Source of the DNA: Azospirillum tabaci
GTDB lineage: Bacteria > Pseudomonadota > Alphaproteobacteria > Azospirillales > Azospirillaceae
Assembly: GCF_014596085.1 (NCBI RefSeq)
Contig: NZ_JACCJY010000031.1
Span: 1 to 64,000 of the forward strand
Direction of reading: 5' to 3'
DNA: 64,000 bases
The position numbers were made by a program, and so were the translations under genes. The stretch's first letter is position 1, and every line of letters begins with the position of its first letter. This document shows, piece by piece, positions 52,195 through 61,085 of this stretch. The notes below the pieces were generated by a model that did no database searches, was not told the origin of the DNA, and saw only the letters and a list, made by a program, of their open reading frames with translations.

Positions 52195-52298
52195 GCCCCC
52201 ACCCCGGCCCTCCCCCGCTTCGCAGGGGAGGGAGATTTTCGCGAGAGCGGCGGCAGTTCCCTCCCTCGCGCAGCGGGGAAGGGTTAGGGTGGGGGCAA
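52195..52298. repeat. Long inverted intergenic repeat, copy D
   Basis: GGCCCCCACCCC... to ...GGGTGGGGGC, same family as the copies at 5195 and 59323, with a middle segment (AGATTTTCGCGAGAGCGGCGGCAGT-like) shared with the 59323 copy. Here it lies inside the nic gene run, between nicC and nicE, so it cannot be a full terminator if the two are co-transcribed. Confidence 0.8.
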
Positions 52299-52309
52299 CG
52301 TCGGCCCAC

Positions 52310-53533
52310 TCACGCCACGAGGCGCGGCTTGTCGGAGAGGTTCGGGCGAAAGGCGCGGGCGTCGTACTGGTAGACCCAGTTGGCCTGGATGCCGGTGGCC
52401 TGCGGGTTGAACAGGCCGCGCAGCCAGTACATGAAGTCGCGCTTCGCCTGGGCCAGCGGGGAGGGCAGGTGGTAGGTCCGCCCGCGCTCCCGCGCCTCCA
52501 GCTGGACGCGGCTGGTGCGGGGAAGCCGCTCCGCCTCGTAGTCGCGCAACGCCGAGGCCACGTCGCTCCCATGGCCCTTCAGGGATTCGGCCAGCACATA
52601 GGCGTCCTCGATCGCCATGGCGGCCCCCTGCGAGAGGAAGGGCAGCATGGGGTGCGCGGCGTCGCCCATCAGCGTGATGCGGCCCTTCGACCAGCTCGTC
52701 ATCGGGTCGCGGTCGAACAGGCCCCATTTGTAGACCTGGTCCACCTTGCTGAAGAGCGTCTCCACATTGCGGTGCCAGCCACGGAAGGCGCCGAGCATCT
52801 CCTCCTTGCTGCTGGGGGCGTTCCAGGACTCCTCCACCCACTCCTTGGTCTCGGCGACCGCCACGATGTTCACGGCCTTGCCGCCGCGCACATAGTAGGT
52901 CACGACGTGGCTGTGCGGTCCGAACCAGAAGGAGGCGTCGGGGCTGACATAGTCCACCACCCCGCCGGTCGGCACCACGGCGCGGTAGCACATGTGGCCG
53001 GTGAAGCGCGGCGCCTCCGGCCCGAACAGGGCGGAGCGCACGACGGAGCGCACGCCGTCGGCGCCGACGATCAGGTCGGCCTCGTACTCGCTGCCGTCGC
53101 TGAAACTGGCGACCGCCGTGCTCTTGTCCTGGCGCACGCCGGTGCAGCTCACCCCGAAGTTGGCGACGCTGTCCGGGACCAGCGAGGCCAGGATGGCGTG
53201 CAGGTCGGCACGGTGGATGTGGATGAAGGGCGCGTCGTAGAGCACCGGGCAGGTCTCGATCAGCGGCGTGCGGAAGCTCTCCCGCCCGCTGCGCCAGTTG
53301 CGCCCGACCAGCGATTGCGGCAGGAAGCCGGCGGCCAGCATCTGGTCCAGAAGCCCCAGCGACTTGATGACCTTCACCGCGTTCGGCGTCATCTGGATGC
53401 CGGCGCCGATCTCGCCGAAACCCGGCGCCCGCTCGAACAGGCGGACCTCGAAGCCGCGCTGGAGCAGGCTGCCGGCCAGCGCGACGCCGCCGATGCCGCC
53501 GCCGACGATGCCAATTCGCATGTTGGTTCGCAC
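52310..53533 (-). CDS. nicC: 6-hydroxynicotinate 3-monooxygenase
   Basis: A 407-residue group A flavin monooxygenase that decarboxylates and hydroxylates 6-hydroxynicotinate to 2,5-dihydroxypyridine with NADH and oxygen. GIVGGGIGGVALAGSLLQRG binds FAD, EADLIVGADGVRSVV and ITLMGDAAHPMLPFLSQG are the other flavin motifs, and APFIHIHRADLHAIL is typical of NicC. GTG 53533 is chosen since AGGAGG lies five bases upstream; ATG 53521 would be too far. First gene of the nic run. Confidence 0.87.
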   Translation of the reverse strand: MRTNMRIGIVGGGIGGVALAGSLLQRGFEVRLFERAPGFGEIGAGIQMTPNAVKVIKSLGLLDQMLAAGFLPQSLVGRNWRSGRESFRTPLIETCPVLYDAPFIHIHRADLHAILASLVPDSVANFGVSCTGVRQDKSTAVASFSDGSEYEADLIVGADGVRSVVRSALFGPEAPRFTGHMCYRAVVPTGGVVDYVSPDASFWFGPHSHVVTYYVRGGKAVNIVAVAETKEWVEESWNAPSSKEEMLGAFRGWHRNVETLFSKVDQVYKWGLFDRDPMTSWSKGRITLMGDAAHPMLPFLSQGAAMAIEDAYVLAESLKGHGSDVASALRDYEAERLPRTSRVQLEARERGRTYHLPSPLAQAKRDFMYWLRGLFNPQATGIQANWVYQYDARAFRPNLSDKPRLVA

Positions 53534-53579
53534 TCTTGCCTCCTGAAGGACGGCGACCGAGAATTGTTCGGTCGTTCGT

Positions 53580-53590
53580 TTAATTATTCA
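53580..53590. promoter_or_regulatory. Shared AT-rich box upstream of nicC
   Basis: TTAATTATTCA, 10 of 11 bases identical to the box at 58401-58411 before the transporter binding-protein gene. It lies 47-57 bases upstream of nicC. Could be a -10 region or a regulator site common to both nic promoters. Confidence 0.4.
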
Positions 53591-53620
53591 TGACACGGCC
53601 TTGCGCCGTCGCTGTGGCCT

Positions 53621-54385
53621 TCAGCCGCCCAGATAGGCGCGCAGCAGGTCGGGATCGCCGCGCAGCTCCGCCGAGGGGCGGCTGGCGGTGATGCGACCGG
53701 TCTTGACCACATAGGCGCGGTTGGCGACGCCCAGCGCGTTGTGGATGTTCTGCTCGACCAGCAGAACGGTGACGCCGTGGGCGTTGACGGAGCGCACCAC
53801 GTCGAACACCTCGTCGGCCATCTTCGGGCTGAGGCCGAGGCTGGGCTCGTCCAGCATCAGCAGCCGCGGCTCCGACATCAGCGCGCGGGCGATGGCGAGC
53901 ATCTGCTGTTCGCCGCCGCTGAGCGTCCCGGCCATCTGGCGCGACCGCTCGCGCAGCCGGGGGAAGCGGTGGAAGGCCATGCCGATGCGCCGCTGCACCT
54001 CCTCGCGCGAGCGGCAGAGATAGGCGCCGAGCGCGATGTTCTCCTGCACCGTCATGTTCGGCCAGACGTGCCGTTCCTCCGGGCAGTGGGCGATGCCGGC
54101 GGCGACGATGCGGTCGGCGGGCAGGTTCGCGATGGACTTGCCGTTCCAGACGATGGTGCCGGAGCGCGCCTTCAGCAGGCCGGAAATCGCCCGCAGGATG
54201 GTGCTCTTGCCGGCGCCGTTGGCGCCGATCAGGGCCACCGTCTCGCCGGCCCGCACGTCCAGCGACACGCCGTGCAGCGCCGCCGTGGAACCGTAGGAGA
54301 CGTGCAGCCCGTCGACGGCGAGGACCGGCGCGTTGGCGGCCTCGGCGATGGCGGAGGGCGAGGGGGATTCGGAGAGCAGCGTCAT
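53621..54385 (-). CDS. ABC transporter ATPase, LivF type (nic-linked)
   Basis: A 254-residue ATP-binding subunit with Walker A GANGAGKST, signature LSGGEQQML and Walker B LLMLDEPSLGLSP. An extra 18-residue N-terminal tail precedes the domain. Last of a five-gene transporter run that lies upstream of nicC on the same strand; its cargo is probably nicotinate or 6-hydroxynicotinate. Overlaps the LivG-type gene by four bases. Confidence 0.9.
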   Translation of the reverse strand: MTLLSESPSPSAIAEAANAPVLAVDGLHVSYGSTAALHGVSLDVRAGETVALIGANGAGKSTILRAISGLLKARSGTIVWNGKSIANLPADRIVAAGIAHCPEERHVWPNMTVQENIALGAYLCRSREEVQRRIGMAFHRFPRLRERSRQMAGTLSGGEQQMLAIARALMSEPRLLMLDEPSLGLSPKMADEVFDVVRSVNAHGVTVLLVEQNIHNALGVANRAYVVKTGRITASRPSAELRGDPDLLRAYLGG

Positions 54386-55170
54386 GCGGCGGCCTTTCCG
54401 AGATAGGCTTCGGCGACCTGCCGGTTCTCCAGGATCTCGGCGGGCCGGCCCTCGGCCAGCTTGCGGCCGAAATTGAGGACGACGATCCGGTCGGACACCG
54501 ACATGACCAGATCCATGTTGTGCTCCACGATCAGCAGCGCGTCGATGCTGCGCCCGACCAGCGTCTTCAGCACCGCGCCGAAGGTCCCGGCCTCGTGGCT
54601 GTTCAGCCCGGCGGCGGGCTCGTCGAGCATCAGCAGGCTGGGCTTGGCGGCCAGCGCCACCGCGACCTCCAGCAGGCGCAGCTCGCCGCAGGACAGCAGA
54701 TGCGCCGGGGCGTTCATACGCTGGGCCAGACCCATCGTCTCGACGATGGCCGCGGCGCTCTCCCGCGCCTCGCGCTCGGCGCGGCGGACCGCCTCGCCGG
54801 GGAAGAAGGTGGCGAGGAGGGATTGGCGGCTCGCCATGTAATGGCCGGTCAGCACATTTTCGAAGACCGTCAGCCGCTTCATGACGTTGGTCTTCTGGAA
54901 GCTGCGGACGAGGCCGAGCCGGGCGATGGCGTGGGGCTTGCGGTTGGTGATGTCCTGCCCCTTGAAGCGGACCCGCCCGTTGCTCGGCGCGTAGAAGCCG
55001 GTCAGCATGTTGAAGCAGGTCGTCTTGCCGGCGCCGTTGGGGCCGATCAGGCCGACGATCTCGCCGGGCTCGATGTGGAAGCTGAAGTCCTTCACCGCCG
55101 TGATGCCGCCGAAGGTCATGGTCAGTTCGTCGGCGCGCAGAAGCGGCTGCCGGTCGGTTGTCGCCGTCAT
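54382..55170 (-). CDS. ABC transporter ATPase, LivG type (nic-linked)
   Basis: A 262-residue ATP-binding subunit. Walker A GPNGAGKTT, modified signature LLSCGELRLLEVAVAL and Walker B LLMLDEPAAGLN. The frame runs further upstream, but ATG 55170 is the first start that gives a normal LivG N-terminus, and it overlaps the LivM-type gene by four bases. Confidence 0.9.
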   Translation of the reverse strand: MTATTDRQPLLRADELTMTFGGITAVKDFSFHIEPGEIVGLIGPNGAGKTTCFNMLTGFYAPSNGRVRFKGQDITNRKPHAIARLGLVRSFQKTNVMKRLTVFENVLTGHYMASRQSLLATFFPGEAVRRAEREARESAAAIVETMGLAQRMNAPAHLLSCGELRLLEVAVALAAKPSLLMLDEPAAGLNSHEAGTFGAVLKTLVGRSIDALLIVEHNMDLVMSVSDRIVVLNFGRKLAEGRPAEILENRQVAEAYLGKAAA

Positions 55171-56138
55171 ACGGTGCGCTCCTTCGCGGCGTTGAGGGTC
55201 GGCTTGGCGGCCTGCTGCTCGCGGCGCTGGGCGATGAAGCCCATCAGGCCGTTGGGCAGGAACAGGACGATGGCCATGACGATCAGCCCGAACAGGGTGA
55301 GGCGGAGTTCCTGCATCTCGCGCAGATACTCCTCCAGCACGGTCACGATCACCGCGCCGGCCAGCGGGCCGATCAGCGTGCCCTTGCCGCCCAGCAGAAC
55401 CATGATGATCATCGTCGCCATGAAGGCGAAGCGGAACACCTCCGGCCCGACGAAGGAGATGTAGTGGGCGTAGAAGCCCCCGGCCAAGCCGGCCAGGAAG
55501 GCGCCCAGCACGAAGGCCTGCATGGCCGTGCCGAAGGGATCGACGCCGATGGACTGCGCGACGTAGCGGTTCTCGCGCACCGCCACCGCAGCCCGGCCGG
55601 CGTTCGAATAGACGAAGCGGTAGGAGAGGTAGAGCGCCACCGCGGCGATGCCCAGCACGATCAGGAAGAAGCCGGCCTTGTCGGTGACGGCCACGTCCCC
55701 GAACAGATTTTGGCCGACGCCCGCCAGTCCCATCGGGCCGTTGGTCACCGCGATCCAGTTGTTGGCGATGATGCGCAGCACCTCGGCGAAGGACAGGGTG
55801 ACGATCACGAAGTAAGGGCCCTGCAGCCGCAGCGTGATCGCCCCGATGGCGAAGCCGAAGACGGCGGAGACCAGCCCGGCCAGCGGGATCGTCACCCACA
55901 TCGGCATCCCGGCCTGGGTGGACAGCAGCGCCGCCGTGTAGGCGCCGGTGCCGAGGAAGGCGGTGTGGCCCAGCGAGAATTCGCCGACATAGCCGACCAC
56001 CAGATTGAGGCTGCTCGCCAGCACCGCGTAGAACAGCGCCATGATGGCGAGGTGCAGGATGTACTGGTCCGACACCGCGAAGGGCAGAAGCGCCGCCCCC
56101 GCCAGAAGGGCCAGCAGGATGTTGCGTTCCAGGGTCAT
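55167..56138 (-). CDS. ABC transporter permease, LivM type (nic-linked)
   Basis: A 323-residue inner-membrane permease with roughly nine hydrophobic segments. LNLVVGYVGEFSLGHTAFLGTGAY and VRENRYVAQSIGVDPFG are LivM marks. One base separates it from the LivH-type gene, so translation is probably coupled. Confidence 0.9.
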   Translation of the reverse strand: MTLERNILLALLAGAALLPFAVSDQYILHLAIMALFYAVLASSLNLVVGYVGEFSLGHTAFLGTGAYTAALLSTQAGMPMWVTIPLAGLVSAVFGFAIGAITLRLQGPYFVIVTLSFAEVLRIIANNWIAVTNGPMGLAGVGQNLFGDVAVTDKAGFFLIVLGIAAVALYLSYRFVYSNAGRAAVAVRENRYVAQSIGVDPFGTAMQAFVLGAFLAGLAGGFYAHYISFVGPEVFRFAFMATMIIMVLLGGKGTLIGPLAGAVIVTVLEEYLREMQELRLTLFGLIVMAIVLFLPNGLMGFIAQRREQQAAKPTLNAAKERTV

Positions 56139-56139
56139 G

Positions 56140-57012
56140 TCAGGCCCTTTCCGTGCGGATCGAGAACAGGCCCTGGGGCCGGAACAGCAGGATCAGGATG
56201 ACCAGGACGAAGCCGATGACGTCCACCATGCCCATGGAGACGTAGCCGCCCCACATCGCCTCGGCGACGCCCAGCAGCAGGCCCCCGGCGATGGCCCCGG
56301 CGAAGCTGCCCATGCCGCCGAGGATCACCACGACGAAGCTCTTCAGGCTGATGAGCCCGCCGACCGACGCCTGGGCCGAGTAGATGGAGGCCAGCAGCAT
56401 CCCCGACAGCGCGGCCAGCGTGCAGCCCAGTGCGAAGGTGGCGGCGTAGACGTGGCCGGTGCGGATGCCGGCGAGGCTGGCCGCCATCGGGTCCTGGAAG
56501 GTGGCGCGCATCGCCGCCCCCAGCCGGGTCCGGCGGATCAGCAGATGGGCGCCGACGATCAGCGCGATGCCGACCGCCACGGCGAGCAGGCGCAGCTTGG
56601 TCACCGCGATCGGGCCGAAGAACAGCGGCCCCTCGGCCACAGCACCGGCCACCTTCATGGGCGCCGGGCCGACCAGCAGAAGCGTGCCGTTGACCAGGAA
56701 GATCGACAGGCCGATGGTCAGCAGGATGCCCGGCTCCTCACCCTGGCCGCGCACCCGCTCGATCAGGAAACGGTCGACCAGCCAGCCGACGGCGGCCATG
56801 AAGGCGGCGACCACGATCAGGCCGCTGAAGAAGTCGAGGCCCAGGTAATTGGTGACGAACCAGCCGCTGACCCCACCCAGCATGTAGAATTCGCCATGGG
56901 CGAAGTTGACCACGCGCATCAGGCCGAAGATCAGCGTCAGGCCGAGGGCGGAGAGCGCGTAGAACACGCCCATCACCAGCCCGTTGGCCAGGAACTGCGG
57001 AAAGAGATCCAT
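56140..57012 (-). CDS. ABC transporter permease, LivH type (nic-linked)
   Basis: A 290-residue inner-membrane permease. FLANGLVMGVFYALSALGLTLIFGLM and RVVNFAHGEFYMLGG are LivH marks. ATG 57012 is preferred over a GTG at 57039 because the family begins at MDLFPQFLANG. Ninety-eight bases separate it from the binding-protein gene. Confidence 0.9.
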   Translation of the reverse strand: MDLFPQFLANGLVMGVFYALSALGLTLIFGLMRVVNFAHGEFYMLGGVSGWFVTNYLGLDFFSGLIVVAAFMAAVGWLVDRFLIERVRGQGEEPGILLTIGLSIFLVNGTLLLVGPAPMKVAGAVAEGPLFFGPIAVTKLRLLAVAVGIALIVGAHLLIRRTRLGAAMRATFQDPMAASLAGIRTGHVYAATFALGCTLAALSGMLLASIYSAQASVGGLISLKSFVVVILGGMGSFAGAIAGGLLLGVAEAMWGGYVSMGMVDVIGFVLVILILLFRPQGLFSIRTERA

Positions 57013-57110
57013 GACGTTCTCGCAAAAGCAGGCCCGCACAAACGGTGCGTTGGATCGGTGCGCGCCGCGGGAACGGTGCCGTCACGGCAGCCCCGCGGCG
57101 CGTCCGCCGG

Positions 57111-58247
57111 TCAGTGCGGCGCGTCCACCGGGGTGGAGGCGATCACCTTCGGCTCGCCCTTCTCGATCCGCACCAGCACCGCGTCGAAGCCGTAGGCCTG
57201 GCCCTTGTCGGTGAACTTGTAGACGCCGTTCGGCGCCTCGTAGCTGGTCTTGGCGAGCGACGCCCGGATGGCCTCGGCGTCGGTGCCGCCGGCCCGCGCG
57301 ATGGCCTGTCCGGCGATGTTCAGCGCGTTGTAGCCGGCGGCGCCGTACTTGCCGGGCTTGATGCCGTACTTCGCCTGATATTTCTGGACGAAGGCCTGGT
57401 TGCGCGGGGTGTCCATGCTGGAGGCGTAGGGGACGGCGGCGTGGATGCCCTCCGCGGCCTCGCCGGTCAGGTTGATGAAGTCGGCGGTGGCCCAGGAGCC
57501 GACGCCGAACACCTTGGTGTCCAGCCCCATCTCGCGGATCTGCTTGACCAGGATGGAACCGTCCTGCGTCTCCGCGGCGACGAACACGCCGTCCGGCTTG
57601 GCGGCGCGCAGCTTGGTCAGCAGCGTGAAGAAGTCGGTGGCGCCGTGGTCGAAATACTCGGTCAGCACCGTCTTGACGCCCAGCGCCGTCAGGTCGCGGG
57701 AGAATTCCTCGACCCCGCCGCGGCCCCAGTCGTCGTTGACGCCGATGTAGGCGACCTTGGTCAGCTTCAGGTCGTTGGCGAGGATCTTGGCGAAGGCTTC
57801 CGCCATCAGCGCGTCCGTCTCGGCGGCGCGGAAGAAGTAGGGGTTGCCCTGCTCCGTCAGGCTGGCCTTCGACGACACGCCGGTGATCAGCGGCAGCTTG
57901 TATTTCTGGGCCACCGGCATGATCGCCGCGGTGGCGGAGCTGCAGAAGGCGCCGACCAGCGTGACAACCTTGTCCTTCTGCACCAGCTTCTCGACGGCGT
58001 TGACCGAGTTGGCCGGGGTGCACTGGCCGTCCTCGACGATCAGTTCGATCTTCTTGCCGAGGACGCCCCCCGCGGCGTTCATTTCCTCGACGGCGAGCCG
58101 GGCGCCTTCCACCACGGACTTGCCGTTGTAGGCGACCGATCCGGTCAGCGGCTGGACCAGCCCGATCCTGACCGTGTCCTGCGCCTGCGCCGGAACCGAC
58201 GCGGCGATGCCGGTCAACAGCAGGCCGCCCAGTACCACGTTTCTCAT
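57111..58247 (-). CDS. ABC transporter periplasmic binding protein (nic-linked)
   Basis: A 378-residue LivK-type binding protein with a signal peptide ending near PAQA-QDTVRIG. VRIGLVQPLTGSVAYNGKSVV and GAFCSSATAAIMPVAQKYKLP are family features. GGAGGGAG precedes ATG 58247. As the first gene of the transporter run feeding the nic genes, it likely binds a pyridine carboxylate, in place of the MFS carrier NicT used by Pseudomonas. Confidence 0.9.
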   Translation of the reverse strand: MRNVVLGGLLLTGIAASVPAQAQDTVRIGLVQPLTGSVAYNGKSVVEGARLAVEEMNAAGGVLGKKIELIVEDGQCTPANSVNAVEKLVQKDKVVTLVGAFCSSATAAIMPVAQKYKLPLITGVSSKASLTEQGNPYFFRAAETDALMAEAFAKILANDLKLTKVAYIGVNDDWGRGGVEEFSRDLTALGVKTVLTEYFDHGATDFFTLLTKLRAAKPDGVFVAAETQDGSILVKQIREMGLDTKVFGVGSWATADFINLTGEAAEGIHAAVPYASSMDTPRNQAFVQKYQAKYGIKPGKYGAAGYNALNIAGQAIARAGGTDAEAIRASLAKTSYEAPNGVYKFTDKGQAYGFDAVLVRIEKGEPKVIASTPVDAPH

Positions 58248-58400
58248 CTCTCCCTCCGCGTTCGACGGTGATGTCGCGATGACGGCGAATGACGATTCCC
58301 TGTCGGCGCCCCGCCGCTCTCGGCGTGGGCGCGTCGGCCCGTTGCGGGAACGCGTGCCGTCCGATGCGGCAACCGTTCCCGTGTTTTATTATACGGCCAA

Positions 58401-58411
58401 TTAATTATGCA
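58401..58411. promoter_or_regulatory. Shared AT-rich box upstream of the nic transporter
   Basis: TTAATTATGCA, near copy of the box before nicC. It lies about 154 bases before the binding-protein start in an AT-rich pocket (GTTTTATTATACGG alongside). Confidence 0.4.
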
Positions 58412-58500
58412 GGGATGCTAACGGTCGCGTCGCGGCGCTGTCAATCGCTTTTCCGACGAAGAGGGTTGGGGATTTTTTGCGGAAGTGTCCGGCGCGCCCC

Positions 58501-58890
58501 TCAGCGGAGCGCGTCGAGCGTGTCGGCGTTGGGGCAGAGCAGCGCGTGCTCCGGCCGCGTGCAGCCCTCGGCCAGCAGATGGCGGCAGGTGCGGGCGCTG
58601 CGGCAGAGCGCGCAGACGCGCTGCAGGTCGTTCATCAGGTCGGGGCGGTCCTGCTCCGCCGCGGCGCCGTCGACGCCGTGCAGCGCCATCGCGGCGGGCA
58701 GCAGCGCGCCGACATGGCCGGCGCGCAGCACGGCCGGGGCGGTCAGGTCGGTCAGTCCGGCGTCGGCCAGCACGCGGTCGCGGTCGTGCGGCGCCAGCGC
58801 CTGGAGCGCGTTCAGGGACCGCGCGCCGCGCCAGCCGCGCAGGAGTTTCGCGCACAGGCCCTCATGCGGCGCGGGGGCGGGGGTGGTCAT
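58501..58890 (-). CDS. DUF6455-like cysteine-rich protein
   Basis: A 129-residue soluble protein. The C-terminal pattern RVCALCRSARTCRHLL followed by LLCPNADTLDAL has five cysteines in spacing typical of the DUF6455 family, suggesting metal or cluster binding. A helical N-terminal half contains DRDRVLADAGLT. GGAGA precedes ATG 58890. Function unknown. It may or may not be transcribed with the genes upstream. Confidence 0.72.
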   Translation of the reverse strand: MTTPAPAPHEGLCAKLLRGWRGARSLNALQALAPHDRDRVLADAGLTDLTAPAVLRAGHVGALLPAAMALHGVDGAAAEQDRPDLMNDLQRVCALCRSARTCRHLLAEGCTRPEHALLCPNADTLDALR

Positions 58891-58998
58891 GGGAGTCTCC
58901 GAAGCGGGTTATTAATCGCTCGATTAATATTCGCCATTGGAGCGCCCGGCGCCTTGATGTGGATCAGCCGCGCCCAGCTTTTGTCACGCCTGCTTTTG

Positions 58999-59277
58999 TC
59001 AGGGCGCCGGCCGAGTCCCGACGCAGCGCACGGCGTAGCGCCGGAAGCCGAAACCGGACTCGCCTTCGCACCGCTCCACCACGAAGGCCGCGCGCCTCGT
59101 GACGACGCGGCTTCCCGTGGTGAGCGGGGTGTCGTGCGCCAGCTCCAGCATCATGCGCTGCTGGCGCCGCGGGTGGGACAGCAACAGGGCGCGGGCCTTG
59201 CCCAGCCGCCGCCCCTCGGCGTCGCGGCAGCGGGCCGGGACCTCGAACATCCAGAAGGCGAGCGCGGCTTCGGACAT
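58999..59277 (-). CDS. Hypothetical protein (92 aa)
   Basis: A 92-residue basic protein starting at ATG 59277 with GAGGACTCC upstream. It has mostly beta-strand-like segments (ALAFWMFEVPARC, RRAAFVVERCEGESGFGF) and three cysteines. I recognise no family. It lies between the DUF6455-like gene and the amidohydrolase, on the same strand, after repeat copy E. Confidence 0.55.
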   Translation of the reverse strand: MSEAALAFWMFEVPARCRDAEGRRLGKARALLLSHPRRQQRMMLELAHDTPLTTGSRVVTRRAAFVVERCEGESGFGFRRYAVRCVGTRPAP

Positions 59278-59322
59278 GGGCGGAGTCCTCGTGGGATGGT
59301 GGGGTGTTCGGGTGCCGACGCT

Positions 59323-59424
59323 GCCCCCACCCCGGCCCTCCCCCGCTTCGCAGGGGAGGGAGATTTCTGCGAAGCGGCGGCAGTCCCCTCCCCTGCGAGA
59401 GCGGGGGAGGGTTAGGGTGGGGGC
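59323..59424. repeat. Long inverted intergenic repeat, copy E
   Basis: GCCCCCACCCCGG to GGGTTAGGGTGGGGGC, closest to the copy at 52195. It begins 12 bases after the amidohydrolase stop codon and could end or protect that transcript. Confidence 0.8.
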
Positions 59425-59436
59425 GAGTCCGCCGCC

Positions 59437-60708
59437 TTACGCCGCCACCGGAATCGGCTTGGGCAGCAGCGGGCTGTCCACCTCCTGCACCACGCCGTCG
59501 CGCAGCGAGAAGACTGGGACGATCATCTCCGGCGCGGTCACGCGCTCGCCACTGTTGTCGCTGAGCTGCCAGCGGCCGGCCTTGACCTCCAGCACCGCCA
59601 CGTCGGCGGCCATGCCCGGAGTCAGCGCGCCGATCTCGTCGGCCATGCCCAGCATGGCGGCGGGGTTGCTGGTCACCGTCTTCAGCACGTCGCCCAGCGC
59701 CATGCCGAGCGTCAGCAGTTCGGTCATCGCGTGGGTCAGGCTGAAGGGGGCGACGCCGTAGAAGGGGTTGGCCTCGCGGTCGCCGCCGGCGCCCGCCGTC
59801 GGGGCCTTCACGTTGTAGCCGTGCAGGTCGGCGCCCAGCGTGTAGGGCAGGATGCCCGCCGCCAGCGTCCGCCGCGCCATCTCGAAGCTGAAATGCGAGC
59901 CGTGGCCGACGTCCACGGTCAGGCCGCGCTCCAGCGCCTTGTAGATGACCGGGTGCACCTCGCCGGTGCGGGTGGAGATGAAGCCGCCGGGATGCCGGGT
60001 GAAGGGATGGGCCAGGATGTCGCGCGAATCCAGAAGCGGGACCAGCTCCTCCACCAGCATGTCGGGATCGACGGCCTCGCCGCCCTCCACCTCCGGCCAG
60101 AGCTGGCCGAGATGGACGTAGAGCGGCACGCCGATGCCGTCCGCGATGCGCTTGGCCTGCTTGATGACGTCCAGCCCCCAGCGCGAGGCGCCGCCGACCT
60201 CCGCATGGGCCTTGATGCCCTTCACGATGTCCCGGTTCTCGCGCCCGACGCGGATGGTGGCGTCCACGTCGACGCAATCCGGGCGGTAGAGCTGCGGGTA
60301 ATAGTGGCCCTCCAGCCCGCCGACCAGATAGGCCGACAGGAAGCACAGCGTGCGCGAGCGCGCCGGCTCGGCGATGAAGCGGCGGAAGGCCGGCAGGGTC
60401 ATCAGGCTCGGCCCGCCCTGATCGACCAGCGTCGACACGCCGGAGCGCACGCCCACCATGTCCGGGTTCAGCCCGAAGCGCCCGGTGACCTTTTCGAAGA
60501 CGTGCGCGTGGGTGTCGATCAGGCCCGGCGTCACGAGCTTTCCGGAGACATCAAGGATGGTGTCGGCGGCATCGTCGGGCAGCCGTTCCGCCACCGCCGC
60601 GATGCGGCCCTTCGCGACCGCCAGATCGCCGACCAGATCCACCCCGTTGGCCGGATCGAGAATCCGTCCGCCGCGGAGCACGAGGTCGAACGTGTGCGTC
60701 TCTGACAT
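59437..60708 (-). CDS. Dihydroorotase-like amidohydrolase/deacetylase metalloenzyme
   Basis: A 423-residue binuclear metal hydrolase of the amidohydrolase superfamily. Ligands can be placed: H67 and H69 (DTHAHVF), carboxylated K166 (GIKAHAEVGG), H199 (YVHLGQ), H234 (LAHPFTRH) and D294 (LGADLHG). The closest characterised group is the Atu3266-type 'amidohydrolase/deacetylase' set, which acts on acylated hydroxy acids or amides. AAGGTGGG precedes ATG 60708. It diverges from a gamma-glutamyltransferase-family gene across a region with three repeated boxes, suggesting a joint pathway. Confidence 0.83.
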   Translation of the reverse strand: MSETHTFDLVLRGGRILDPANGVDLVGDLAVAKGRIAAVAERLPDDAADTILDVSGKLVTPGLIDTHAHVFEKVTGRFGLNPDMVGVRSGVSTLVDQGGPSLMTLPAFRRFIAEPARSRTLCFLSAYLVGGLEGHYYPQLYRPDCVDVDATIRVGRENRDIVKGIKAHAEVGGASRWGLDVIKQAKRIADGIGVPLYVHLGQLWPEVEGGEAVDPDMLVEELVPLLDSRDILAHPFTRHPGGFISTRTGEVHPVIYKALERGLTVDVGHGSHFSFEMARRTLAAGILPYTLGADLHGYNVKAPTAGAGGDREANPFYGVAPFSLTHAMTELLTLGMALGDVLKTVTSNPAAMLGMADEIGALTPGMAADVAVLEVKAGRWQLSDNSGERVTAPEMIVPVFSLRDGVVQEVDSPLLPKPIPVAA

Positions 60709-60799
60709 AACCCACCTTCTTGCGCTGATTTTTATCTGGCCGCTTCTTCAGCAAGGCGCATGCCAGGGCCGGAATGATTCGTTGGGGTGCGCAAAACTT

Positions 60800-60815
60800 C
60801 AGCATACTGACGATT
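60800..60815. promoter_or_regulatory. CAGYATACTGA box 1
   Basis: CAGCATACTGACGATT, about 92 bases upstream of the amidohydrolase start. Shares 15 of 16 bases with box 2. Confidence 0.6.
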
Positions 60816-60905
60816 GACCGTCCGTTGGGCACTCGGTGGTCAAAATACGCACAATACGGCATACCACGGCATGCCCCGGCGGGCGTCCGGCAGGCCATAT
60901 TCCGC

Positions 60906-60921
60906 AGTATACTGACGATTT
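60906..60921. promoter_or_regulatory. CAGYATACTGA box 2
   Basis: CAGTATACTGACGATT, containing the perfect palindrome CAGTATACTG at 60906-60915. Such AGTATACT-centred sites are typical of GntR-family regulators. Confidence 0.6.
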
Positions 60922-61074
60922 CCGGACCGGCGGCGTGGCGCGCCACCGTGCCGCCGATTTGTGCACGAACAAAGAAGCCTAGGCGGAAACCGTGGGTTTT
61001 GACGGGCTTCGAAGGCCGGTTGCGACCGCCGCGGCGTGGCATGAACCGGCCATCCGCCGGTGCCGCCATATCAT

Positions 61075-61085
61075 CAGCATACTGA
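61075..61085. promoter_or_regulatory. CAGYATACTGA box 3
   Basis: CAGCATACTGA followed by TTAGT, so the core but not the flank is shared with boxes 1 and 2. It is about 330 bases upstream of the gamma-glutamyltransferase-family start. Confidence 0.55.
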
